Assembly: GCF_001544575.2 (NCBI RefSeq)
Contig: NZ_FCNY02000007.1
Location: 124,001-188,000, forward strand
DNA length: 64,000 bases
Direction: 5' to 3'
From: Caballeronia cordobensis
Lineage (GTDB): Bacteria; Pseudomonadota; Gammaproteobacteria; Burkholderiales; Burkholderiaceae
Shown: in pieces, positions 25,699 to 35,231 of the stretch
How the letters are laid out: the number at the start of each line of letters is the position of its first letter
Numbering within the stretch: position 1 is the first letter of the stretch
Position numbers and translations under genes: made by a program
The notes under the pieces: generated by a model
Told to the model about the DNA's origin: nothing
What the model saw: the letters and a program-made list of their open reading frames with translations, nothing else
Databases searched by the model: none

Positions 25699-26889
25699 AT
25701 GACGTCAATGCGCTTCACCGTCGCCGCCATCGCAGCGAGCATGGCTTTCGCCGCGCACGCCGATACCATCAAGATCGGCGAGATCAATAGCTATAAAGTC
25801 GTGCCCGCATTCTTGACGCCGTACAAGAACGGCTGGAATCTCGCGCTCGATGAAATCAACGCGGCGGGCGGCGTCAACGGCAACAAGCTGGAAGTCATCT
25901 CGCGCGATGACAACGGCAATCCCGGCGATACCGTGCGAGTCGCGCAAGAGCTCGTCGCGCGCGAGCAGGTGAAGCTCCTGTTCGGCGGCTATCTGTCGAA
26001 CACGGGCCTCGCGCTCGCGGACTACGCGAAGCAGCGGCGCATCTTTTTCCTCGCGGCCGAACCGCTTACCGACAAGATCGTCTGGCAGGACGGCAACAAG
26101 TACACGTACCGGCTGCGGCCATCGACTTACATGCAGGTCGCGATGCTCGTGCCCGAAGCCGCGAAGCTCAAGAAGAAGCGCTGGGCGCTGGTCTATCCGA
26201 ACTACGAGTACGGACAGTCGGCGGTGGCCACGTTCAAGCGCTTGCTGAAGGCGGCGCAGCCGGATGTCGAATTCGTGATGGAGCAGGCCACGCCGCTCAA
26301 CAACATCGATGCGGGCGCGGTCACGCAGGCGCTCGCCGACGCGAAGCCCGACGCCATCTTCAACGTGCTTTTCAGCGCGGACCTTGGCAAGTTCGTGCGC
26401 GAAGGCAATACGCGCGGTCTGTTCAAGGATCGCGCGGTCGTGTCGCTTTTGACCGGCGAGCCGGATTATCTCGATCCGCTTGGCAAGGAAGCGCCGGTTG
26501 GCTGGATCGTGACGGGTTATCCGTGGTATGCGATCGAGACGCCCGAGAACAAGAAATTCGTCGCCGCATATCAGGCGAAGTATCACGACTATCCGCGCCT
26601 GGGCTCGGTCGTCGGCTATGCGGCGATGATGTCGCTCGCCAACGGCCTGAAGAAAGCCGGCTCGCCCGACCCCGACAAGCTCGCCGCCGCATTCAAGGGA
26701 TTGTCCGTCGATACGCCGTTCGGCCCGATCACCTATCGCAAGCAGGACAATCAATCGACGATGGGCGCGTATGTCGGCGTGACGGGCCAGAAAGACGGTA
26801 AAGGCGTGATGACGACGTTCCGTTATGTCGATGGCGCGAGCGTGCAGCCATCGGACGAGGAAGTGAAGAAACTGCGTCCCGCCGATTAA
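25699..26889 (+). CDS. periplasmic solute-binding protein of the HAAT-type importer
   Basis: 396 residues, Peripla_BP_6 (Leu/Ile/Val-binding-like) fold. A signal peptide of about 21 residues (RFTVAAIAASMAFAAHA, then DTIKIGEINS) exports it. GGYLSNTGLALADYAKQ and YPNYEYGQSAVATFK are ligand-cleft regions. It is the last gene of the importer operon. The neighbouring PuuA/SpuC genes suggest an amine, polyamine-derived compound or amino acid as cargo, but the clade cannot fix the ligand. Its last four bases overlap the convergent glycosylase gene. Confidence 0.88.
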   Translation: MTSMRFTVAAIAASMAFAAHADTIKIGEINSYKVVPAFLTPYKNGWNLALDEINAAGGVNGNKLEVISRDDNGNPGDTVRVAQELVAREQVKLLFGGYLSNTGLALADYAKQRRIFFLAAEPLTDKIVWQDGNKYTYRLRPSTYMQVAMLVPEAAKLKKKRWALVYPNYEYGQSAVATFKRLLKAAQPDVEFVMEQATPLNNIDAGAVTQALADAKPDAIFNVLFSADLGKFVREGNTRGLFKDRAVVSLLTGEPDYLDPLGKEAPVGWIVTGYPWYAIETPENKKFVAAYQAKYHDYPRLGSVVGYAAMMSLANGLKKAGSPDPDKLAAAFKGLSVDTPFGPITYRKQDNQSTMGAYVGVTGQKDGKGVMTTFRYVDGASVQPSDEEVKKLRPAD

Positions 26890-27458
26890 CCCTTGGGGAA
26901 GGGCTTGCTGACGAATTTCGATCCGGCGAGCCCGAAACGCCACGGCACGTCGATCGCTTTCGTGAGGCCGATGCGCGGGCCGACCGCGATCGGAAAGTCG
27001 TGTTCCGGCGGCTCGATCTCGAACGGCGCTTCCAGCAGCGACATGCCATTTTGCTTGTGCGTGATGCCGAGCGCCTGCGCGAGACGGCCCGGCCCCGAGC
27101 ATAAAAGCCTGAGCGGCTCCATCCCGCGCCGCTCGCGCATCAGATCGATGCCGACAAGCGGCTCGATCGCGCGAATCAGCACGCCCGCGCCGTGACCGGC
27201 CTCGCGGCACACGAAATTCAGGCACCAGTGAATGCCGTATGAGCGGTAGACGTAGGCGTGCGCGGGCGGCCCGAACATTGCTGCGTTGCGCGGTGTCGGC
27301 CCGGAAAACGTGTGCGACGCGGGATCTTCGCGATCGTACGCTTCCGTTTCGACGATGCGGCCGCCGACACCGTCGAAGGTCACGATCGCCCCGATCAGGC
27401 GTTGCGCGACTTCTTCGGACGGCGCGTAAAAATCGATGGGTTTGGGTTTCCTGTTCAC
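26886..27458 (-). CDS. mpg: DNA-3-methyladenine glycosylase (AAG/MPG family)
   Basis: 190 residues of the eukaryotic-type AAG fold. It removes alkylated purines and hypoxanthine in base excision repair. Motifs are VETEAYDREDPASHTFSG (catalytic Glu), FGPPAHAYVYRSYGIHWCLNFV, and SGPGRLAQALGI. The start is a GTG at 27458 with a poor ribosome site. It converges on the solute-binding protein gene with a 4-bp overlap. Confidence 0.9.
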   Translation of the reverse strand: MNRKPKPIDFYAPSEEVAQRLIGAIVTFDGVGGRIVETEAYDREDPASHTFSGPTPRNAAMFGPPAHAYVYRSYGIHWCLNFVCREAGHGAGVLIRAIEPLVGIDLMRERRGMEPLRLLCSGPGRLAQALGITHKQNGMSLLEAPFEIEPPEHDFPIAVGPRIGLTKAIDVPWRFGLAGSKFVSKPFPKG

Positions 27459-27520
27459 AGGCGGTATTCTAGCCGCGCCCTCGCCGCCGCATCGAAACCC
27501 AACGATCAGGAGACGCCGAA

Positions 27521-27964
27521 ATGAACACGTCGTGGTTTCTCAAGTTCTCGAATGCGCTCGCGCAGATCGCGGGCCGCGCATCGACTTTCATGATTGCGGT
27601 CGCGCTCGTGGTCGTCTGGGGCCTCTCCGGACCGTTCTTTCATTTCAGCGACACGTGGCAGCTCGTCATCAATACGTCCACGACCATCGTCACGTTTTTA
27701 ATGGTCTTCCTGATTCAAAACACGCAAAACCGCGACACCGCCGCGATGCAGATCAAGCTCGACGAACTCATCCGCGCGATGGACAAGGCGCATAACGCAT
27801 TGCTCGATCTCGAAGAGCTCGACGAAAAGGAACTCACGGTTTTTCGCAAGCGCTACGAGAAGCTCGCGCAAGAGGCGCGCGATAACTTTCGGTCGGCAAG
27901 CAGCGATATTGAAATGCCTTCGTTCGGGCGCGACGGCGATCGCCCGAACGAAGCAAAGCGCTAG
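27521..27964 (+). CDS. low-affinity iron permease-like membrane protein
   Basis: 147 residues. Two hydrophobic helices (about 18-40 and 48-68) with WQLVINTSTTIVTFLMVFLIQNTQNRDT match the low-affinity iron permease family (PF04120 type), small proteobacterial proteins related to yeast Fet4 segments. A charged C-terminal helix (about 75-125) follows. AGGAG precedes the ATG. Iron transport is by family name only and unproven for bacterial members. It ends 4 bp from the end of the Tad locus. Confidence 0.8.
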   Translation: MNTSWFLKFSNALAQIAGRASTFMIAVALVVVWGLSGPFFHFSDTWQLVINTSTTIVTFLMVFLIQNTQNRDTAAMQIKLDELIRAMDKAHNALLDLEELDEKELTVFRKRYEKLAQEARDNFRSASSDIEMPSFGRDGDRPNEAKR

Positions 27965-27968
27965 CCCG

Positions 27969-29834
27969 TCACTGCGTAAGCCGCAGCACGCCCAGATTGC
28001 CCGCGATCTGCTGAAAGATGTTGTTGAGCGTCGTGTTGTCCGGCGCGTGATAGTAGTTGCCGGGGCTCGCGCAGCTCTGCATGTTGGTCTGCGCGCTGGA
28101 GCTCGACGCGGACGCGCCGAACGTGATCGCATAGACGGTGATGCCCGCCGCCTTGATCGCCGAGCACACGGCCTGCTGGAACGTGTTGACGTCGTCGGGC
28201 CAGCCGGCGTTGTTGCCGCTCGACGGATCGATCGGACTGCCGTTATGCAATTCCGACGAATCCATCAGCGCGTTGGACATGTCGCCGCCGCCCGGCCGCG
28301 CCACCGAAGGCGCCGACAGGCTGTTCGTCCCCACGCCCGACAAGCCGTTGAACCACAGCGTATTCGGAATCGAGCCCGCCGCGCCGACCTGATTCTGGCC
28401 GTCGGTGAGCACGATCATCACGCGTTGCAGGTTCTGCACGGTGCCGTTGGTCGGTTTCGGCAGGCTCGTGTCGGACGAAATCCAGCCGTTGCCCGCGCCC
28501 GCCGAGTCCTGCGACCACGCCGGCTCCAGCATGCGCCAGCCCCACAAAAGACCGACCGGGATGATCGTCGATCCCGAAGGCGTCATCTTGCCGACCGCCG
28601 TGATCAAGGTGTTGTTGCTCTGCGTGAGGAAGGTCATCGAGGTGCCGAGGCAGCTCGAATTCTGGGTGATCGTCTGCCCCGAGCTGTTGTACTGGTCGAA
28701 CTGTGTGGCGATGCCGGTGCCCGCGCCGCCCGTTGGACTGTTGCACTTGTTCGCCGAGCCGCCCGAGCCGAGCGTCACGCTTACGCCGGTGTCGGTCGTG
28801 GTCGTGGCGCTCGTCGTCGTGCAGGAGTTGTACCGGCTCTGCGAGCTGTAGGTGACGATTTTCAGCCCGTTCTTCGGCACGTTGTAGTAGTAGCGCTGGA
28901 ACAGCGGCTGCGGCGTCTTGATCGCGGGATTCGGCGGCGCGTAGGCGCTCGGATAGAGACTCGTGCCGATGCGCGGCTCGATCGGGCAGCCGCTCCAGGC
29001 GTTCGCCTGCACGCCGGTCGTGTTGTAGGTCGGCAGCACGGTACTGAGCCAGCTTCCCGACGACGACAGCGCGCCCGTTGTGTTGACGGTGCTCGCAAAC
29101 GGCACGAGGCCGATGTAATTCTTGTTGCCAGTCGTGGTGCCGGTCGTCGGCAACAGGTCGTTGATGAGCGATTTGGCCGCGGTCTGCAAGCCGCTCATCT
29201 TCGTCGCGCCGCTCACGCCGTTGGCCGCGTCTCTCATCGAGCCGGTGTTGTCGAGCACCATCACGAGTTCGAGCGTGCTCTGCGGCAGGCGCAATGCCGT
29301 GTTGTTCGCCGATACCTCCGACGTATCCGGCGTCATGCCGCCGCCGGTGCTGCCGTCGCCGTTGCCCGGGTTTGCGCTCGACGTGCCGAGAATCTTCGGT
29401 GCGAGCAGCGGCAGCGCGCCGCTCGCCGACAGCTTGATCGTCTGGCCTGTCGCGGGCGCGCCCGACACGGTCGCCGTGAAATTCGTGGACGGCACGCTGA
29501 AGCCCATGAAGCCGCTCGGCATGTTGGCGTCGTAATAGGCGCGGGCGTCCTGCTGCCACAACGTGAGACTGGCGCCGGTCGGCGTGTTGCCGTAGTGCGC
29601 GAGATTCGCGCCCGACGAGAGCGTGGCCGCGTCGAGCGCCATCTGCACGCGGCCTTGCGTCATCACGTAGTCGATCGCGTCGAGCGACACGCACATCGAG
29701 CCGATCATCATGCTCGCGGACATCGCGAAGAGGATCGCGATCGCGCCGTTATCGCTTTTCAACAGACGCTCGCGCGGGCGCAATGTCGATGCAATCGCCA
29801 TGATCCGGGCCTTGTCCTGTCTGATGGGCGTCAT
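27969..29834 (-). CDS. tadG: TadG-type pilus protein with von Willebrand A domain
   Basis: 621 residues. An N-terminal TadE/G-like membrane segment (about 28-60: DNGAIAILFAMSASMMIGSMCV) precedes a large extracytoplasmic region. A VWA domain carries the MIDAS-type motif VMVLDNTGSM and later VLTDGQNQV. Long Ser/Thr/Asn/Gly-rich insertions with cysteines (for example in NSCTTTSATT) suggest an adhesive or surface-exposed minor component. It is the last gene of the Tad locus and overlaps tadF by ATGA (29831-29834). Confidence 0.88.
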   Translation of the reverse strand: MTPIRQDKARIMAIASTLRPRERLLKSDNGAIAILFAMSASMMIGSMCVSLDAIDYVMTQGRVQMALDAATLSSGANLAHYGNTPTGASLTLWQQDARAYYDANMPSGFMGFSVPSTNFTATVSGAPATGQTIKLSASGALPLLAPKILGTSSANPGNGDGSTGGGMTPDTSEVSANNTALRLPQSTLELVMVLDNTGSMRDAANGVSGATKMSGLQTAAKSLINDLLPTTGTTTGNKNYIGLVPFASTVNTTGALSSSGSWLSTVLPTYNTTGVQANAWSGCPIEPRIGTSLYPSAYAPPNPAIKTPQPLFQRYYYNVPKNGLKIVTYSSQSRYNSCTTTSATTTTDTGVSVTLGSGGSANKCNSPTGGAGTGIATQFDQYNSSGQTITQNSSCLGTSMTFLTQSNNTLITAVGKMTPSGSTIIPVGLLWGWRMLEPAWSQDSAGAGNGWISSDTSLPKPTNGTVQNLQRVMIVLTDGQNQVGAAGSIPNTLWFNGLSGVGTNSLSAPSVARPGGGDMSNALMDSSELHNGSPIDPSSGNNAGWPDDVNTFQQAVCSAIKAAGITVYAITFGASASSSSAQTNMQSCASPGNYYHAPDNTTLNNIFQQIAGNLGVLRLTQ

Positions 29835-30505
29835 TGTTTGGTGAGCGGCTGACCGGAGCGCGGCCGCACATACACGCGGCGATAGAGGATCTGCTCGCCC
29901 GGCATGCCCGAGATCAGCTTCGATGTCATCGTGAACGGGTTGTACGCCAGAAAGACCTCGACGACGATCGCCGAATCGCCGATGCGAAACGGCCAGGTCG
30001 AGGGCAGCGGGTTCGTCGACGAAACGCGCGATGTCATCAGGCTGTTCTTGCTGTTGGCCCACGCGCTCGTCGACGCGGTCCAGAGCATGCCGGCGGTGCC
30101 GGGCGACATCAGATTCGAGCTCGCGTTCATCAACTTGCAGGTGCCCGACGTCGGCGTGTCGCACACCGACGTCACGTACACCATGCCGTTGGCCTTGATC
30201 TGGTAGGGCGCGGCGAGCAGGGCGGCGTCCTGCCAGAGCGAGCCGTAGCTGTTGGCGTCGGTCGTGTCGGTGGCGTCGGCGATCACGGTGCTCATCTGGC
30301 CGATGGAGTTCGCGAGCGTGAACGCCGTGCGATCGACCGCGCTGGCCGCGCGCATGTACATGTATAGCTCCGTGAAGCCGAGCATGACGAGCAGCATCAT
30401 CGGCACGATGATGACGAACTCGATCGACACGCTGCCGCGCTCCGAGCGCAACAGGCGGCCGAGCTTCTTCCGAATCGCGCGCGCGGTGCCGCAGGCCGTT
30501 TTCAT
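29831..30505 (-). CDS. tadF: TadF/TadE-like minor pseudopilin
   Basis: 224 residues. The N-terminus RSERGSVSIEFVIIVPMMLLVMLGF has the pseudopilin-type G-x4-E motif followed by one hydrophobic helix. The CpaA/TadV peptidase cleaves such proteins after the Gly. A globular, mostly polar C-terminus with two cysteines (CDTPTSGTC) follows. It overlaps the genes on both sides by four bases. Confidence 0.85.
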   Translation of the reverse strand: MKTACGTARAIRKKLGRLLRSERGSVSIEFVIIVPMMLLVMLGFTELYMYMRAASAVDRTAFTLANSIGQMSTVIADATDTTDANSYGSLWQDAALLAAPYQIKANGMVYVTSVCDTPTSGTCKLMNASSNLMSPGTAGMLWTASTSAWANSKNSLMTSRVSSTNPLPSTWPFRIGDSAIVVEVFLAYNPFTMTSKLISGMPGEQILYRRVYVRPRSGQPLTKQ

Positions 30506-31005
30506 TTCTCGTTCTGCACGATGTAGTTGCGTTCGAAGGTCAGCGTGTCGATGCCGAACATCTTGGGAATGCCGGTGACGCCGGGCATCGTGAGTTTGAT
30601 GTTGTAGGCGATCACGTCGCCGAGACCGCCCATGTCGCTGGTCGGCTTGTAGGCCGAGTTCGAAAGGTTGCCGTAGGTGCCGTAGTTCAGCGCGGTGATC
30701 TCGACCGTCGCGCCGAGCTGTTTCCAGCCGCCGAGGATCGTGTCGATGACCTTCTGCGCCGCGTCCTGCCGCGTGCCCGTGGCGGGCGTCGTCGTCGTGA
30801 TCCCGACGCGCGATGCTTCTTGCGCCGCGGCCTGCACGGTCGCATCGACGATCATGTCTATCGCGAGCTCGAGCGTCCCGGCGATGAGTGCGACCGAGAT
30901 GAACGCGACGAGCGCGAATTCGATCGACGCGATGCCGCTCGCGTCGCGCAGATAGCGCTTCGCGAAATCGCGCGAGCGCGTGCGGCGGCGTGCGGCGGCT
31001 TTCAT
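30502..31005 (-). CDS. tadE: TadE-like minor pseudopilin
   Basis: 167 residues. RDASGIASIEFALVAFISVALIAGTLELA gives the G-x4-E cleavage motif and one transmembrane helix. It is a minor component with tadF in Tad pilus assembly. ATG at 31005 overlaps the upstream tadD stop by ATGA, so it is coupled to it. Confidence 0.87.
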   Translation of the reverse strand: MKAAARRRTRSRDFAKRYLRDASGIASIEFALVAFISVALIAGTLELAIDMIVDATVQAAAQEASRVGITTTTPATGTRQDAAQKVIDTILGGWKQLGATVEITALNYGTYGNLSNSAYKPTSDMGGLGDVIAYNIKLTMPGVTGIPKMFGIDTLTFERNYIVQNEK

Positions 31006-31910
31006 TTGAGGCGCGTGGCCTGAACCAGCGCCGTCGGGATGGCGGCGGGCGCCGCCGGTTGCGCGGACGACATCGAAGGCGCGCGCTGCGTCAGCATTTC
31101 GCGCTGGATGTCGTAGAAGCGCAGATTGTCTTCGACCGATGCTTTCGGCAGATCGCGCGACAGGATTTCGGCGGCGGCTTCGCGGTTGCCGAGCAGGCCG
31201 TAGGCGAGCGCGAGATTCTGGCGCGCTTGCGGCGGCGCGGCGGGGAAGCGCGTCACGTCGAGCAGCACGTTCGCGCCTTCGCGCGGTTCGCCGCCGAGCA
31301 CGAGCGACAAGCCGAGATTCACCGACAACATCGGATCGCCGGGATTCTTTCTCAGCGCGGTGCGCAACACGGCTTGCGCGCCCTTGTGATCGCCCTTCAT
31401 GTCGTAGGCCGCGCCGAGCCCGGCGGACGCGAGCGCGTCGTCGGGCGTCAGTTCGAGCAGACGCCGGTACGTGACGATGGCGTCGTCGAAACGGCGCTGG
31501 CGGATCGCGACGCGAGCAAGGCCGACGAGCGGCGCGGGCGCGTTCGCGTCGATCTTGCTGGCGCGATCGTAATAGACCCCCGCGCGTGTGAAGTCGCCGA
31601 CCGTGTACAGCGTGTTGCCGAGACCGGTCAGGCCCGCCACGGAATGCGGATCGGATTGCACGGCCTTTTCGTATAGGGTCGTCGCGAGTTCGACATTGCC
31701 CGATTCGAGCGCCGTGTCCGCGATGCGCAGCTCGCTCACCGCGCTCGGCGCGGAGTTGCGCGTGACCGCGCGCGTATCGACGGTCTTGCGGGTCGTCGTC
31801 GTGCAGGCGGCGAGCGCGATCGCGAGCGCCGCGCAGCAGACGGCCGCGCCGAGGCGATGCAGGCGCGCAAGACGCGGAAGGCGGGAAAGAGAGTTCGGTG
31901 TGGTCTTCAT
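31002..31910 (-). CDS. tadD: TadD-type TPR lipoprotein
   Basis: 302 residues. The signal peptide ends in the lipobox IALAAC, so it is lipid-anchored. Several tetratricopeptide repeats fill about 60-260 (for example GLTGLGNTLYTVGDFTRAGVYYDRA and SAGLGAAYDMKGDHKGA). TadD helps secretin assembly in the outer membrane. It overlaps tadC and tadE by ATGA. Confidence 0.9.
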   Translation of the reverse strand: MKTTPNSLSRLPRLARLHRLGAAVCCAALAIALAACTTTTRKTVDTRAVTRNSAPSAVSELRIADTALESGNVELATTLYEKAVQSDPHSVAGLTGLGNTLYTVGDFTRAGVYYDRASKIDANAPAPLVGLARVAIRQRRFDDAIVTYRRLLELTPDDALASAGLGAAYDMKGDHKGAQAVLRTALRKNPGDPMLSVNLGLSLVLGGEPREGANVLLDVTRFPAAPPQARQNLALAYGLLGNREAAAEILSRDLPKASVEDNLRFYDIQREMLTQRAPSMSSAQPAAPAAIPTALVQATRLK

Positions 31911-32866
31911 CGCTTTGCAAAGACGCTCAAGAGTTGGATGACGGACGGTCCCGCGGCGATGAGCATCACCGCCGGGAGGATGAAAAGCATCATCGGGACC
32001 GCCATTTTGGGTGCGAGCTTCGCCGCCTTTTCTTCCATCGCGACGATGTGGGCGAGCCGCTCGGTATGTGAAAGCGTGCGCAGCGCCTGCGTGATCGGCG
32101 TGCCGTAGCGCATCGACTGCGTGAGTGTCGAGATCAGCGCGCGGATCGACGGCAGATCGATGCGCTCGCCAAGCGCCTGCAACGCGCGCGTGCTGTCGCC
32201 GGACAGCTTCAGTTCGTCGGCGGTCAGCGAGAATTCGCTCGACAGCGGCGGGCAGATCGTCTTCAGTTCGTCGGCGACGCGCCGGATCGACACGCCGAGA
32301 CTGTTGCCCGCGTTCGTGCAGATGACGAGCAGATCGAGCGCGTCGGGCAGGCACGAGGCCATCGCCTTGCGGCGGCGCGCCGCGAAGAACGCGATCACGT
32401 ATTCCGGCACGATCATCCCCACGACGAACACGAGCAGCATCATGGCGCCGCGCACGGCCGGATAGCCGCCCACGACGGGGATGTGCGAGCCGAGCATCAC
32501 GGTGAACGCGGCGCAGATCAGCCCGACGACGAACTTGAACGCGAGCAGCACGGACACGGCCGACTGGCTGCGATAGCCGCTGCGCAGCATGGTCTTGCGC
32601 AGCTTCGCGCGATATTTGGCATCGAAGAGCGGCAGCCGGTCGCCCAGGCGCGCGAGGCGTTGCGCGATGCGCGCGAGGGCGCTTTCGTCTTCGTCTTCCT
32701 CGGGCAGCGTGCTCTCGTTGCGGTGCATGACCGCCGCCTGACGCGCGCGCTCCGCGATGCGTCCGCGCTGGCCGCCGTGCTTCGTCGCCCACAGGATGAA
32801 GATGCCGACCACGAGCGCCAGCAGCATCAGCAGGTTGATGATCGTTTCGATGCTGTCCTGGCTCAT
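31907..32866 (-). CDS. tadC: TadC inner-membrane platform protein
   Basis: 319 residues, T2SSF/GspF-type fold with one N-terminal and about three further helices. LPDALDLLVICTNAGNSLGVSIRRVADEL and the C-terminal ILPAVMLIAAGPSVIQLL are typical of TadC. It forms the inner-membrane platform with TadB. A four-base overlap couples it to tadB. Confidence 0.92.
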   Translation of the reverse strand: MSQDSIETIINLLMLLALVVGIFILWATKHGGQRGRIAERARQAAVMHRNESTLPEEDEDESALARIAQRLARLGDRLPLFDAKYRAKLRKTMLRSGYRSQSAVSVLLAFKFVVGLICAAFTVMLGSHIPVVGGYPAVRGAMMLLVFVVGMIVPEYVIAFFAARRRKAMASCLPDALDLLVICTNAGNSLGVSIRRVADELKTICPPLSSEFSLTADELKLSGDSTRALQALGERIDLPSIRALISTLTQSMRYGTPITQALRTLSHTERLAHIVAMEEKAAKLAPKMAVPMMLFILPAVMLIAAGPSVIQLLSVFAKR

Positions 32867-33837
32867 CGCGCGGTATCCAGTTTCGACATCTTGTGAACGA
32901 TGCTCAGGCCGAGCGCCAGGCAGATCGCGGCGGCCGTGAGCACCTTGTTGCCCGCCGGCGTGCTGAACAGCAACATCAGATATGCGCGGTTGAGCGCGAA
33001 CATGCTGCCCATGATGAAGAACGGCACGGCGGCGAGAATCTTGGTGGTGATGCGCGCTTCGCCCGTGAGCGCTTTGGTTTTCTGGCGAATCTCGCGCCGG
33101 CGGCGCACGATGCCCGCGAGGTTTTCGAGCGTTTCGCCGAGCTGGCCGCCGGTCTCGCGTTGCAGCAGGAGACATACGCAGAAGAACGAAAAATCCGCGA
33201 TGCCGATGCGCGTGACCGCCGTGTCGAGCACTTCTTCGAGATCGAGACCGACCTTGAGCGCGTCGCCCATGAGCCTGAATTCGCTCTTGAGCGGCTCGGC
33301 GCATTCGCTCGACGCGACGCCCATCACGTGCGTCACGGGCACGCCCGCACGCACGGCGCGCACGATCAGGTCGATGAGATCGGGAAAGCCGTCGAGGAAG
33401 CGCCGCTTGAAACGCTCGACGAGAAAGCGGTACGCCTGCACCACGCCCAGAATCGGCATGCCGATCAGGAGCGCCGCCGGCGCGAAGGCGGGCAGCGGCA
33501 GGAACTTCGCCATCAGAAGCGCGACGAGTTCCGCGAAGATCGCCGCGACGATCACCACGCGCAACCCATTCGCACCGGCGACGGTCTTCAGGCGCGCGAT
33601 CTTCGGGCCGAACCACTTGCTGAAGACGTTGTCGTGGCGCGAGAAGGTGAAGAGATCGGGATCGTCGTGACGCGTCTCGCGCGGGTTCAGGCCGCTCGCG
33701 GGAAACGCGGCCTGCACGCGCGCCTGGATGCGCGCGTCGGGACGCTGGCGGCGCATGTCCTGCATCACGAGCACCATGATGCCCACCACGAGCACGACGC
33801 CGAATGCGCTGAAGGTGATGAGATCGATGTTGATCAT
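32863..33837 (-). CDS. tadB: TadB inner-membrane platform protein
   Basis: 324 residues, T2SSF family. FPDLIDLIVRAVRAGVPVTHVMG and GGQLGETLENLAGIVRRRREIRQKTKALTGEARITTKIL are the TadB hallmarks, with helices near both ends. It overlaps tadA and tadC by four bases. Confidence 0.92.
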   Translation of the reverse strand: MINIDLITFSAFGVVLVVGIMVLVMQDMRRQRPDARIQARVQAAFPASGLNPRETRHDDPDLFTFSRHDNVFSKWFGPKIARLKTVAGANGLRVVIVAAIFAELVALLMAKFLPLPAFAPAALLIGMPILGVVQAYRFLVERFKRRFLDGFPDLIDLIVRAVRAGVPVTHVMGVASSECAEPLKSEFRLMGDALKVGLDLEEVLDTAVTRIGIADFSFFCVCLLLQRETGGQLGETLENLAGIVRRRREIRQKTKALTGEARITTKILAAVPFFIMGSMFALNRAYLMLLFSTPAGNKVLTAAAICLALGLSIVHKMSKLDTAR

Positions 33838-35231
33838 GAGCGCATGGCCTCGAGCAACGCGTCTTCCAGACCGTAGTACGCGGCGCGCTGCGAGAACGCC
33901 GGACGCATTGCGCCGGCTTCGAACACGCCGCGCACTTCCTCGCTATAGGCGCTCGCGTCGTACTGGAAGGCGAAAAGATCCTGCGTGATGATGACGTCGC
34001 CTTCCATGCCGACCAGTTCGGTGATGCGCGTGATGCGCCGCATGCCGTCGCGCATCCGCTCGATCTGCACGATCATGTGCACCGCGCTCGCGATCTGGCG
34101 GCGGATCGACAGGAGCGGCAGGTTGCCGTTCGCCATCATCACCATCGATTCGAGACGCGTGATGCCGTCGCGCGGCGTGTTCGCGTGGATGGTGGTCATC
34201 GAGCCGTCGTGGCCCGTGTTCATCGCCTGCAGCACGTCGAAGGCTTCGGAGCCGCGCGTTTCGCCGAGAATGATGCGGTCCGGGCGCATCCGCAGCGCGT
34301 TGCGCACGAGATCGCGCTGGTTCACGGCGCCAAGGCCCTCGGCGTTTTCGGGGCGCGTTTCCAGACTCACGACGTGCGGTTGCACGAGCTGCAGTTCGGC
34401 GGCGTCCTCGATCGTCACGGTGCGCTCGCCGTGGCCGATGAAGTGCGACAGCGCATTGAGCAGCGTCGTCTTGCCGGAGCCCGTGCCGCCCGACACGATG
34501 ACGTTCAGCCGGCAGGTGCTCGCGAGCTTGAGCACGGTGGCCATCGCGGCGGACATGTTGCCCTGCTGGGCCATGCGGTGCAGCGTGATATTGCGCTTGG
34601 AAAACTTCCGGATCGAGATCGACGCGCCGTGGATCGCGAGCGGCGGCAGCACCACGTTCACGCGGCTGCCGTCGGCGAGACGCGCGTCGACCATCGGGCT
34701 GCTTTCGTCGACACGCCGCCCGACGCCCGCCGCGATGCGCTGCGCGACGTTGGTCACGTGCGTGTTGTCGCGGAATTTGCAGTTGGTCAGTTCGAGCCGG
34801 CCGTGGCGCTCGACCCACACCTGATCGGGGCCGTTGACGAGCACGTCGGTGATGGTGTCGTCGGCGAGCAGCGGTTCGATCGGGCCCAGGCCGAACATGT
34901 CGTTCAGCAGTTCGCCGACGATCTGCACCTGCTCGGCGATCGTGATGTTCAGACGCTCGCGCTCCGCCACGTCGAGCACGAGCTGCTCGACGCCCGGCTT
35001 CATCTGCTCGCGCGTCTTGCCGACGGCCGCCGACGGATTCATCGCCGTGAACACGCCGGCGCGGATCACTTTGAAGAGCTCCGAGCGCACCAGCACTTCG
35101 CTGCCTTCCGGCGCGTGCGCGCGCGGCGGCGGCGCGGCCGGCGCCGGCGCTTGCTCGCCGCTCGCGGCTTCGGCGCCGGGCGCTGCGTCCGGGTCGGGCG
35201 TCGGGCGGGCAACCTGCTTCTGACCGAACAT
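33834..35231 (-). CDS. tadA: TadA/CpaF secretion ATPase
   Basis: 465 residues, type II/IV secretion ATPase powering Tad pilus assembly. Walker A is GGTGSGKTT, Walker B is RIILGETRG, and the His box is MTTIHANTP. An N-terminal Pro/Ala-rich stretch (about 10-45) precedes the conserved region. Its ATG shares a base with the tadZ stop (TGATG), with GAGGAGA just upstream. Confidence 0.95.
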   Translation of the reverse strand: MFGQKQVARPTPDPDAAPGAEAASGEQAPAPAAPPPRAHAPEGSEVLVRSELFKVIRAGVFTAMNPSAAVGKTREQMKPGVEQLVLDVAERERLNITIAEQVQIVGELLNDMFGLGPIEPLLADDTITDVLVNGPDQVWVERHGRLELTNCKFRDNTHVTNVAQRIAAGVGRRVDESSPMVDARLADGSRVNVVLPPLAIHGASISIRKFSKRNITLHRMAQQGNMSAAMATVLKLASTCRLNVIVSGGTGSGKTTLLNALSHFIGHGERTVTIEDAAELQLVQPHVVSLETRPENAEGLGAVNQRDLVRNALRMRPDRIILGETRGSEAFDVLQAMNTGHDGSMTTIHANTPRDGITRLESMVMMANGNLPLLSIRRQIASAVHMIVQIERMRDGMRRITRITELVGMEGDVIITQDLFAFQYDASAYSEEVRGVFEAGAMRPAFSQRAAYYGLEDALLEAMRS

